Below are positions 37,201 to 45,304 of a stretch of 64,000 nt of DNA, one piece after another. The notes beneath the pieces are model-generated. The model did not search any database. It was not told where the DNA came from and was given only the letters and a program-made list of their open reading frames with translations. Position numbers and translations under genes: made by a program. How positions within the stretch are numbered: position 1 is the first letter of the stretch; every line of letters begins with the position of its first letter. This DNA is from Pseudomonas parafulva (GTDB lineage Bacteria > Pseudomonadota > Gammaproteobacteria > Pseudomonadales > Pseudomonadaceae), in assembly GCF_000800255.1 (NCBI RefSeq), contig NZ_CP009747.1, forward strand, positions 1,798,001-1,862,000, written 5' to 3'.

Positions 37201-37698
37201 GTGCAGGTAAACCACCCCATCCCAGCGACTTTTTTTAGGAAGAGGAAGCATCGGGGCAGAGTAGGAACTGAAGGGCTGCTTTATGCGCCGGGCTGCGGCA
37301 TCGAAGACTCGATCAAAATTTGTTGTGACAAGACGCAGCGCACCGGTCCGATTCCTCCCCAAACTCAGTAACGCTGCGTGCGTGTCTGTTGCCCCTTTGC
37401 GCCGAAGATTGGGCGTTAGTGCCCGTGCCAACGCCTCTCGAACGGCGGCCCGCCCGTTCGGCAAGCGCCGCTCAAGTAGATCCAGGGTGGCATCGAACTG
37501 ATAGTTGTCGAAGGCCTTCTGCTCTGCGCTGTCGAAATTGGTAAGCGCCTCTTTGTAAATGAGCTGTACTAAGCCTTTGAAATCCAGGAGCCCAGCTGGG
37601 TAGGAGATACCTGCTCCGCAAAAGAAAACCACCCTTCCCTCTTCATGGGCCTGAAGCAGCTCGTCTGGGATATCCGGACCGTTCGTTACAAATTGCAT
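34227..37698 (-). pseudogene. SIR2-domain defence gene, N-terminal 1157 codons, disrupted by a transposon
   Basis: N-terminal SIR2 (NAD-hydrolase type) domain: CGAGISYPAGL (GAG at 28-30), TTNFD (126-129, Asn127), YLHG (His166), and FVGYSVSDPVLRYMM. About 900 residues of mostly helical sequence follow, the architecture of Dsr1-type anti-phage sirtuins. The frame is cut at codon 1157 by the fluoride transposon; read-through adds 27 foreign residues and a stop at 34144. Rejoined with 27068-27422 it would be about 1272 residues. The ATG at 37698 has GGAG upstream. Whether the truncated protein still works is unknown. Confidence 0.85.
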
Positions 37699-37734
37699 CC
37701 CTGCTCCACCTCGCACCTGATGGCGACAGGCCAC

Positions 37735-38089
37735 CTATCGATGGCCTATTTAGCACGGGTGGCTCGTTTTTACCATCGAAGGACGCTAGCTGAATGTTGC
37801 CATCCGGAATCTCTACAAGATGAGACTAAGGCGTAGCCGTACACCGGCCATTTGAAACGCCCCTAGGTTCGTACACACCTTTGGGGCGTCTGCTTTGGGC
37901 CGATTTCAGCCCCTCGGCGAAGGGCAACTTTGGGTCGAATCGCGACGGTCATTCCTCGACCGTCGCTGGACGCTGTCAGACCTCCGTCTGCTCTGCCATC
38001 TCCAATGCGTCATCGACTTCAATGCCCATTCGTTTGGCAAGGAATATCAGCGCTTGACCGGTAGCAGCGATGCTCCATTTCTGACCATG
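37735..38089. other. Gap with repeat remnant
   Basis: About 350 bp. 37885-37960 is a diverged copy of a repeat also found, inverted, at 40437-40560 (shared GGCCGATTTC and GAAGGGC blocks followed by TGGGTCG). No gene is supported. Confidence 0.45.
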
Positions 38090-38712
38090 GGTGATGGAGT
38101 CCGCGCCTATTTGGTCACCGATCGAAGTGTGGTGGGGTTCAGGACGAAAGTGCAGGCTCAGCAGTTTCTGGGGCAATTGCAGGAACTGTTGGCCAGGTTC
38201 GGTCTATCGCTCAACGCCTCGAAAACACGGCTGATTGAGTTTGGTCGTTTTGCCGTGATGAATCGCAGGAAACGAGGTTTGAGAAAACCGGAGACTTTTG
38301 ACTTCTTGGGTTTCACCCACTGTTGCAGTGTCAACCGACGCGGTGACTTTCAAGTACTGCGGCTGAATGTCAAAAAGCGTATGCGTGCGACACTTCTTGC
38401 GATCCGTGAGGAGTTGAGTCGCCGGCGTCATGACCTTATCCGGATTCAAGGGCAATGGCTAAAACGTGTGGTGAGCGGTTACTTCAATTACCACGCGGTG
38501 CCGGGAAACCTGATACGTCTTGGCGGTTTTCGTCTGGCAGTGTGGCGTCTCTGGCGGCAAGCTCTCAGGCGTCGCAGTCAGCGCCATCGGCTTCAATGGT
38601 CACGTTTTAGACGCCTTGCTGACCTCTATATACCGAGCCCTAAGAGTGCACATCCTTACCCTGAGGGTCGTTTCGCGTCACACACCCGAGACAGCATCCG
38701 TATGCGGTAGTT
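38090..38712 (+). pseudogene. Group II intron reverse-transcriptase/maturase, 3' fragment
   Basis: From YLVTDRSVVGFRTKVQAQQFLGQLQELLARFGLSLNASKTRLIEFGRFA onward the sequence matches the second half of a group II intron reverse transcriptase and its maturase domain (SRRRHDLIRIQGQWLKRVVSGYFNYHAVPGN). The palm motif YADD reads TDRSV here, and everything before it is missing, so it is not active. An AATAAT-like start of the frame at 37895 is unrelated sequence. Confidence 0.85.
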
Positions 38713-38745
38713 CCGCACGTTCGGATCTGTGCAGGGGGTGGCAGG
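38690..38745 (+). ncRNA. Group II intron domain V-like hairpin
   Basis: CCGTATGCGGTAGTTCCGCACG and the following GGATCTGTG fit the catalytic domain V region at the 3' end of group II introns, directly after the maturase remnant. It marks the 3' end of the decayed intron. Confidence 0.6.
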
Positions 38746-38822
38746 TAACTGCCATCCCTACCGCGACCGAATATACTCGCTATCCACCTAGCAAGATTTT
38801 TTGTCTATCAGATACTACGCTG

Positions 38823-38855
38823 GATTTGGTGGCATCTCTTGGATGCCACCAAATC
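38823..38855. terminator. Perfect 14-bp hairpin
   Basis: GATTTGGTGGCATC and its exact complement GATGCCACCAAATC around a 5-base loop. It lies 33 bp beyond the end of the minus-strand phosphoribosyltransferase-TOPRIM gene and could end or protect that transcript. No adjacent poly-U tract. Confidence 0.5.
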
Positions 38856-38887
38856 TGTTCGATTATTAATTTAAAATTGAAGGAAAC

Positions 38888-40348
38888 TTAGTTTGGCGAT
38901 AGAAGTTGATCCAGATGCTTAGCTAGCTTCTGGATGAAGGTATCATACTTTTCTGGATCTAAGTACTCCTCCACGATCTGGGCAATCCGTTCACTTGATG
39001 CCGAAACTGATCCTTTCTTAAGCACCGCCCGTTCAACTTCAAACAACCATTTTTCATCGCTTGGATCTGGGCTTGGCTCCGGGAGGCCGGGGAATCTCTC
39101 CGCATCAGTATAAATTTTGTTTAAGTCAAGCATCGCGATAAATGACGGTTCAAGGTACATGATTTGAGTCGTACCACTTGGTTCTATTCGTCTGGCCATA
39201 CGCTTGGAGTGCGAGTCTCCGTCGAGAACGAACACAGCATATTTGCGTGAGTCGCGAAGAAGCTCGAAAAGGCGGACAGATTGCGCGAGCCCGCCCAACG
39301 CTACAGCACTCACATCTGAAACCCCTAACCGCTGCACTAGACCAAAACTTCCACGCATTACGTCTACAAAGCGCTCGTCGAATTTTCCTTCAACAAAAAG
39401 GGTGAGGTCGATCGCCTTTTTCTTAGGCGGGTGCTCTGTTACGTTAGGCTCTAACGCTGCTTCTGCCTCACGCTCAGCTTTAGCCTCCTTCAAAACCTTT
39501 GCCGTGCCTTGGATTCGACCAGCGCGCGCAAATAGTGGCGTCCAGCCATTGCCCCTAGCCCAGATCACAGGTAAGGATGTATTTGGAGTGTTGTGATCAA
39601 AAACCAGCAGACCACCAATACTGCCGTAACCCAAGTCTGACCGCGCGGCAATTCGACAGTAACGTTTGATACGATCCAAGGTTCTGGCACGCTCCGACAT
39701 GGGAAGTCCGTTGTAAAAAATGCCATCGAGATCAGTCACTGTGTCTTTTATCGAGTATTCAAGGGCAGAAATCACCGAGGCCCCCGTCTCCTCGATCACT
39801 CTAGAGATTCCCTCTACGTAACCGGCAACCGTAAGAACATATACGTTCCGTGATCTTGACAAGCTGTGTACTTCCTCGATTACATGTGCAATGTCAGTTG
39901 CTATCGACTGTCCAGTTCCAATGACATCATCTAGCAAAACGATGTTATCAATTCTACTGAAGTCGATATCATCCTCCTCATCCTGCGTGAAGAAGTCAGC
40001 CTCAGAAATCTGAGCTGCTAACCTATAATGGTAGGCCATCACGGCACCACTTTTTGACGCCTGACCAACACCCGCATAGAGCGTGTTTGATTTTTTGATC
40101 GGTGTGCCTTTTTCGATAGCTGCTCGCTCCAGCTTGGCCTGAGCAACTTGAAATGCAGCACGGACGTCTCGTTGGGCCAGCACATCAATGTTTTCGAGAA
40201 TGCGGATAGCCAAGCCGTAATCGTCTCGGTCAAATTGCAGTACCCAACGAATAACGTGGTCAATGGGGACGGACACTGGCCAGTCCCTAATCGCACGCTC
40301 TACCCGTTCGATCTCAGTGGCTATGGAAGATGGCAACGCGTTGAGCAT
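38888..40348 (-). CDS. Phosphoribosyltransferase-TOPRIM fusion, candidate defence protein
   Basis: A 486-residue protein with two recognisable parts. Residues 1-290 hold a phosphoribosyltransferase-like fold with the PRPP loop NIVLLDDVIGTGQS (about 137-150), as in the PRTase-CE family of conflict systems. Residues 320-440 look like a TOPRIM domain: TLFVEGKFDERF (acidic VEGxxD-type) and AVFVLDGDS (DxD). The second half has no nuclease motif beyond these. It is last in a three-gene minus-strand block (HNH, HEPN, this gene). The combination suggests a nucleotide-consuming or nucleic-acid-cutting effector (inference). Confidence 0.75.
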   Translation of the reverse strand: MLNALPSSIATEIERVERAIRDWPVSVPIDHVIRWVLQFDRDDYGLAIRILENIDVLAQRDVRAAFQVAQAKLERAAIEKGTPIKKSNTLYAGVGQASKSGAVMAYHYRLAAQISEADFFTQDEEDDIDFSRIDNIVLLDDVIGTGQSIATDIAHVIEEVHSLSRSRNVYVLTVAGYVEGISRVIEETGASVISALEYSIKDTVTDLDGIFYNGLPMSERARTLDRIKRYCRIAARSDLGYGSIGGLLVFDHNTPNTSLPVIWARGNGWTPLFARAGRIQGTAKVLKEAKAEREAEAALEPNVTEHPPKKKAIDLTLFVEGKFDERFVDVMRGSFGLVQRLGVSDVSAVALGGLAQSVRLFELLRDSRKYAVFVLDGDSHSKRMARRIEPSGTTQIMYLEPSFIAMLDLNKIYTDAERFPGLPEPSPDPSDEKWLFEVERAVLKKGSVSASSERIAQIVEEYLDPEKYDTFIQKLAKHLDQLLSPN

Positions 40349-40584
40349 TCCTTGACTCCAAAAATAATTTTCCGCGTGAACTGTATCATGTGGGACCTAG
40401 ATCATAGCTAGATGACAGGAATCCACTATTGCTACCCGCACGAGAGGCAGCAGTGGGTCGACAGCAGCCAGTCGCGATTGACCGCTACCGACCCACAGCG
40501 GCCCTTCGCAAAGGGCCGAAATCGGCCAAAAGCAGCCGTATCGGCAATGACAACTTTTAGCCCATAGACTCGTTGTGGCTTTGA
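40349..40584. other. Intergenic gap with hairpin
   Basis: 236 bp. CGGCCCTT-CGCA-AAGGGCCG (40499-40518) forms an 8-bp stem. The stretch belongs to the same repeat family as 37885-37960. It may separate the HEPN and PRTase genes transcriptionally. Confidence 0.45.
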
Positions 40585-42303
40585 TCAGTCAACGGTGCCG
40601 GGTTCCGAGCAAGGCAGCAGAACATCAGCACCATGGATTGGTGTGTCCGGGACGATACCGGCTTCCAACTCAAGTAAGCGCTGATGCCCAGGATGACTCT
40701 CCACTGCGAGCGCTACCAGCCGACGGCAGTTCACCATATCGTTCGCCATCCGGTACCGCTCTGCTAAATCCAGTGAAATCGCTGCTTCATAAAATCGTGG
40801 GAAACGTATTCCACTAGGAGAGCCACGTCGTTTGAAATAAGTCTTAATGGTTTGATCGTGTACCTCCAAGGTCCATCCAGGAGCCTTACCTGCGACCGTG
40901 TGTACTAGGAGAGCTTCCGGTGAAGGCTGCGATAGGTCTTGATGGATCAGCTTTTCCATCTTCTCAGATACAGGCGCCTTCTGCTCTACAGGGACCACCA
41001 TGTTAAATAGTGTATAGAGCGCCAGGTACGGTAAACGCGGGTCTCTCTTAGCGCCCAACACATCATGAGCTACCGCACTCAAGACCGGGCGCAAGTCTGT
41101 AAGCACCGCACCCTCCTCACCCAACTGGCAAGAAACCAATTGCTCTAAAAAGCCCTCGAGCTTGCTTCGCCCAGCAGCCAGTAAGTCTCCTTCCTCATTA
41201 CTCACCCAATACTGAGGGGCCATTCGCAGTTGAACGATTTTGGTCCTCTCCAAGTAGTAACCAGGGTATGGCTCTCGATCTAGGGATGGCTGACTAGCTA
41301 CGAATTTAATAATCACGTTACGCATCAATCGGGATAACCCTTGGAGGGTTAGATAAGCCTTGCGTTCGTGAAGCACTGTTTCACCATAGCCATGACCAAG
41401 CACAACTACGCTAGGTAGTAGCATGAGCTGATGTACATATTTAGAGCGGGCCTGATAGGCCATGGACAAGGCCTCGGCAATGTCGGTGCTAGAGAGCGCC
41501 TGGCCTGGGACTAACGTTACGTCGCGAAAATATTCGGGCGGTGTATAAGCAATCGCGAACTCGCGGAAGCGACGTGCCAACGCCGTATGCTCCACTTTTA
41601 TCAGCGCATCCCGAACCCTTTGTCCCAACGCTTGGTCCGCACCTGTCAAAGCTTCGTCAACTGCTTGCCGCTTGCGCTGGTCGTAGGAGGCCCAATCGCT
41701 TTCATGACCATCAAAATCCTGCGCTAGCGACTCTACCGATGCCACCAGCAGCGTGTACGCCAACTCCAGGTCATCCGCGATCCGATGCATACCGTTTATG
41801 TACGTCCGGATCGCTCTCATTACACCGCGATAGGTCTGACGCGGCAAAGCGATTAGCTGGCCAACAAACTCTTGGAAGAAAGCCACTTCCTCAGGCTTAC
41901 ACCAAAGCTCTGGCTCGAAGAAGCGGCTAACAAATTGATGCGGAGATGCACGAGTTGCTAGGCCCTTTTTTCCACTGGTCAGGCGCCGAGCGAGATCGAT
42001 ATCTGGTGAACATACGCAATTCAGCGCAAATGAAGCCACAACTGCAAAATCGCTTAGGTAGGGTTCAGCGCCACAGGACACGAGTACTCCTGGCCCCTCC
42101 TCCTCTGCCTCTATCCTTTCCTGCATCTCATAGACGACTACAGTCGGCTGAATCGAACTTATTGAAGATGGCACCAGCTTTCCTGCTGCCGTTTCTACTA
42201 CAACCTCAGGCGCGAGATTGGCGTTGGTATAAAGCATGCCGCGTAACAAATTTTCTCTCCCTACGGGGAGACTGAAGAGCTTGCCAGTGGCAATCTGAAG
42301 CAT
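40585..42303 (-). CDS. HEPN-like protein (Apea type) with Rx4H motif
   Basis: A 572-residue protein. The segment DDLELAYTLLVASVESLAQDF resembles Apea-type HEPN domains, and the following helical part carries RSKYVHQL (Arg-x4-His, about residue 292), the catalytic pattern of HEPN ribonucleases. The C-terminus is of unknown fold. It is 57 bp upstream of the HNH gene's stop (that is, transcribed after it) and 236 bp before the PRTase-TOPRIM gene. HEPN proteins commonly act in RNA cleavage in defence systems; I infer this here. Confidence 0.65.
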   Translation of the reverse strand: MLQIATGKLFSLPVGRENLLRGMLYTNANLAPEVVVETAAGKLVPSSISSIQPTVVVYEMQERIEAEEEGPGVLVSCGAEPYLSDFAVVASFALNCVCSPDIDLARRLTSGKKGLATRASPHQFVSRFFEPELWCKPEEVAFFQEFVGQLIALPRQTYRGVMRAIRTYINGMHRIADDLELAYTLLVASVESLAQDFDGHESDWASYDQRKRQAVDEALTGADQALGQRVRDALIKVEHTALARRFREFAIAYTPPEYFRDVTLVPGQALSSTDIAEALSMAYQARSKYVHQLMLLPSVVVLGHGYGETVLHERKAYLTLQGLSRLMRNVIIKFVASQPSLDREPYPGYYLERTKIVQLRMAPQYWVSNEEGDLLAAGRSKLEGFLEQLVSCQLGEEGAVLTDLRPVLSAVAHDVLGAKRDPRLPYLALYTLFNMVVPVEQKAPVSEKMEKLIHQDLSQPSPEALLVHTVAGKAPGWTLEVHDQTIKTYFKRRGSPSGIRFPRFYEAAISLDLAERYRMANDMVNCRRLVALAVESHPGHQRLLELEAGIVPDTPIHGADVLLPCSEPGTVD

Positions 42304-42360
42304 ACGACCTCCAATATTCCTCAGTGGCCCAGCGCCATTAAGCGGTTCCTGCCTCAGAAA

Positions 42361-43242
42361 CTACTCCGGAGTCTGGAACTCTTGCCCTGTCATAACGCTG
42401 TCGTTTATTCCTTCCAAGTACTCCGTCAAAGTCGTTATCACGCGGCGAAACGACATGCGCTTCACCTTCCCATTCTGCAAAAATATGCAGTGCCCAAGGT
42501 CATAGTCGCCTTCATTTGGAAATCCGGCGGTATCAGCTGGCATGTTAATCATTCCCATAAACTCGCCAAGTACACCGACCACTACTCCAAAGCAGTCCTT
42601 GCCAGGCATAATGAGCACACATGAGCAACTGCTTTGCTGCACAATAATTCTGAACATTTGTAAATTGCTTGGATCGTGTAGCTCTTGCTCGCTTTGGAAG
42701 CGGGTGTAAAGCCTGACATCTGGCCGAATATCAGCCAGAGAACTAGCGTTTACTATCTTGCGGGCTTCTGAGTGCATGACGCCTTTTCGAAACAGATCTC
42801 CATATGCATAGAAACCCGCGGCCAGAGCTACCTTTGCTACAAATTTGATGTCTGCGTTTAGATCCAGCCTCAGGCCATCGATTTTTACCTGACCTCCTCG
42901 GCGCTCCCCTTTTTCCAAATATTTACGTTGCTTTACGTCGTAAATCTGTAAGCCGCTTTTTGAAAAAGTTATTTGTACGGGGGAGCCGTCAATCAGTGTC
43001 GCTCGGCGGGCTACTGGCTGCGGCTGGGCTCCCGAATGACCTTTGGCATTCGCCTTGTCCCGGTTAAAAAGCATCAAAAAGTCATTGGCCACAGCGCCAT
43101 CGACTTTTGATCCCACGGCATTATTGAACTGCCTATCTGCCTGAATGCAGAAGCCGTCGAGCCCCCCGAGCGACATCGGGATGATGTGCTCTTTGCTCAG
43201 ATCTGCACTGGGGCCATCTAAATAGATGCAGTAGTCGCTCAT
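42361..43242 (-). CDS. HNH-type nuclease-like protein
   Basis: A 293-residue protein. The N-terminus (SKEHIIPMSLGGLDGFCIQADRQFNNAVGSKVD) fits the HNH_5-type pattern EHIIP-LGG...NN-G with His and Asn. The zinc Cys pair expected before it is only partly kept (CIYLDG in place of C-x-x-C), so the fold may be weakened. The rest is unknown. It is the first gene of a probable three-gene operon. Confidence 0.65.
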   Translation of the reverse strand: MSDYCIYLDGPSADLSKEHIIPMSLGGLDGFCIQADRQFNNAVGSKVDGAVANDFLMLFNRDKANAKGHSGAQPQPVARRATLIDGSPVQITFSKSGLQIYDVKQRKYLEKGERRGGQVKIDGLRLDLNADIKFVAKVALAAGFYAYGDLFRKGVMHSEARKIVNASSLADIRPDVRLYTRFQSEQELHDPSNLQMFRIIVQQSSCSCVLIMPGKDCFGVVVGVLGEFMGMINMPADTAGFPNEGDYDLGHCIFLQNGKVKRMSFRRVITTLTEYLEGINDSVMTGQEFQTPE

Positions 43243-43371
43243 TACATCAACTCCGTGTTTGATTCTCGTCCGGTGATACGACTTCTGCTCTTGGCCGACA
43301 GCAGAAATCCATGGAGGGCTGCTTTGGGTCGTTTAGCGCCTCTGGATTGGGTTGACCATCCTTGTCCTACC

Positions 43372-44013
43372 TCACATGGAGGACAAGCCATGCCCGGCGA
43401 GCGAGTAGGTGAACGCGGCACTCCAAGCGCGGTTATCGACTTCTCCGTCGTTGTCATAGCCACTGCTGCGGTAGCCCTCTGCACGCCCGCTCTGGCTCGC
43501 ATTCTTTCCTGTCGAGCCACTGATGAACGCGCGTAGATCCGTTTTCAACGAACCCTCGGGGAGCGGGTGAGTATAGGTGAGTCCGATGAAGTGTTGTACT
43601 TAGAAATCTTCTAATTTCGCGTAGTAATACTGTGCTGTCAGATTTTTCGAGACGGCATAATCGGCACCGGCAAACACGAAGCTGTTCACGAAGCGCCCGA
43701 TGTTCGCGTTGTTCGCACCTAATATCGCCAGCCCTTGGTTATCGGTGGAGTTTCGCCCTTTCGCCTGAGTGAGCTTGCCTGCAGTAATTGTTAGCCCTTG
43801 CACTTCCTTGCAGCTGATCTGCCCGGCTTCATAGGTTTGAGGCAATAGCCTTCCATCGTTGTGAATCACTACGGGGAGGGTCGGCAACAGCGTACCGTGG
43901 CGCACTTCTGTCTTGCCGACACGCGCTTTGAGGGTGGGACCCAGGCTGGAAAACTCATCCACGGCACGGCCGTCACTGTCCGACCCAGCCGCGTGCCCGG
44001 CGTCGAACACGGG
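43372..44013 (-). pseudogene. Decayed OprD-family outer-membrane porin fragment
   Basis: The reading (VDEFSSLGPTLKARVGKTEV, GTLLPTLPVVIHNDGRLLPQTYEAGQ, then QHFIGLTYTHPLPEGSLKTDLRAF) is an internal part of an OprD porin. A TAA in place of a Tyr codon near 43600 interrupts the frame, and another stop at 43372-43374 cuts it again. The N-terminus (signal peptide) and C-terminus (final Phe strand) are absent. Such host-like remnants in the island point to captured chromosomal DNA. Confidence 0.8.
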
Positions 44014-44209
44014 CAGTAGGCACGGAAGGTCACTGCTGGGAAACTTTCGACACACGCGCTGGGCGTCCGCTTTCTGAGTGGAGCCAAAGCAATTCGCGTT
44101 CTGCGCCAAACCCGCTGCCCGCTATGCACCCGCCATACGCGACAGACGGCCGATTGAGGACGCTCCTGCGCTCTACGCTTAGAAGGCGATGGGGAGCGAG
44201 ACAGGAATC

Positions 44210-44481
44210 ATGAAAATCCTCGAACGCGTGGAAAGCGAAGCGGTCACCGATGTCCGCTGTGATGTCTGCAGCGAATCCACCCGGCTGGCGACCGGCAGCT
44301 TGCAATACGGCAGGCTAGAGGCGCAGTGGGGCTCTAGGACGGCACACGACGGTGAGCGTTATGAAGTGCACTTGTGCGAGCACTGCTTTTTACGACCCTC
44401 GCCTACCTCCGACAAGAGCGGCGGACCATCCATTTTTTCGAGGATGACGCCCGTCCTGGCGAAGACGAATTGGGTTTGGTC
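44210..44481 (+). pseudogene. Frameshifted zinc-ribbon-type protein
   Basis: MKILERVESEAVTDVRCDVCSEST...LCEHCF (two Cys-x2-Cys pairs) reads cleanly until a T-run near codon 62. A one-base loss there shifts the frame; in the other frame the rest (TLAYLRQERRTIHFFEDD...LVSRHD) continues to a stop. The ATG at 44210 is preceded by GGAG-like sequence. Confidence 0.7.
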
Positions 44482-44596
44482 AGCCGTCACGACTGATTCC
44501 GCGACGGTGGCTGGCAGATATCTTCAGACCCGCCCAGCTATCACGGTTGTGAACAGGCGTGGCGGCCCGGCTCCAGGGTGATCAAGGCCACAGCCG

Positions 44597-45020
44597 AGGA
44601 GACCAGCTTTTAATAGACAGACTCGCAAAGGCCGCGACCGCCTTGTGGCGGCCGCGCCATATCGTGGTGTTCACCGCCGGAGGTATCTCCGCTGAAAGCG
44701 GCATCCCGTCGTTCCAATCAGTTGACCGGCCTTTGGGCCCGCCACGATTCGCAGCACCTGGAAACGGAAGGCCTTTCGCGAGAATCCAGCGCTGCTCTGG
44801 TATTAGTATCTGTGGCGGCGCCAACAGGTGCTGCAAGACCAGCCCAATGCCGCGCACCAGGCGATTGCCTAACTGGCTGGCAGCGGACGCCACCTCACGG
44901 CGATCAACCGGGCACTTGTCCCGCGTGGGTATCATCAAAGGCTTTGGTGCAACGTGCACGCGACACTCTACTCGCTCACGGCTATAGCTCGTGTGTCGAT
45001 GCGGTGAAGTCGCAGCTGGG
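44597..45020 (+). pseudogene. Decayed sirtuin (CobB-like NAD-dependent deacylase)
   Basis: LIDRLAKAATALWRPRHIVVFT followed by GGISAESGIPSF is the start of a CobB-type sirtuin with a scrambled GAG motif. The rest is spread across two frames (LTGLWARHDSQHL in the next). Several frameshifts make it non-functional. Confidence 0.65.
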
Positions 45021-45304
45021 TAGCACCGGCTTTAGGAGCAACCGTCCTGTGCAACCTGCAGCAACTGCTGCAACTTCCTCAGTTTGTCAGACGATAGAGT
45101 ACAGGCCTTGATTGGCAGTTTAGCCCTGCGCCTCGCAGCCGATGCCGCCATAGCCGCGGACCGCGCTCGCCTGCAATGGCTGCGATGAGCAATCGATCAG
45201 CCTTGATTCGACACGGCAACTTGCCCACTACGCACTTCTGAAGCCCAGCACGTCCTTCTCTACTATTATCGTTACCATCTTTCCATTTGTAGATGGTGGA
45301 CTGC
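45021..45304. other. Gap before gmtY
   Basis: About 280 bp with no supported gene. It may contain the gmtYZX promoter; I could not assign boxes. Confidence 0.4.

Noticed and set aside
37895..40348. A retron or DRT-like reverse transcriptase with a PRTase effector
   Set aside because: The reverse transcriptase is a 3' fragment without the YADD motif and has group II intron maturase features, and no msr/msd-like RNA was seen; the PRTase gene is on the other strand.
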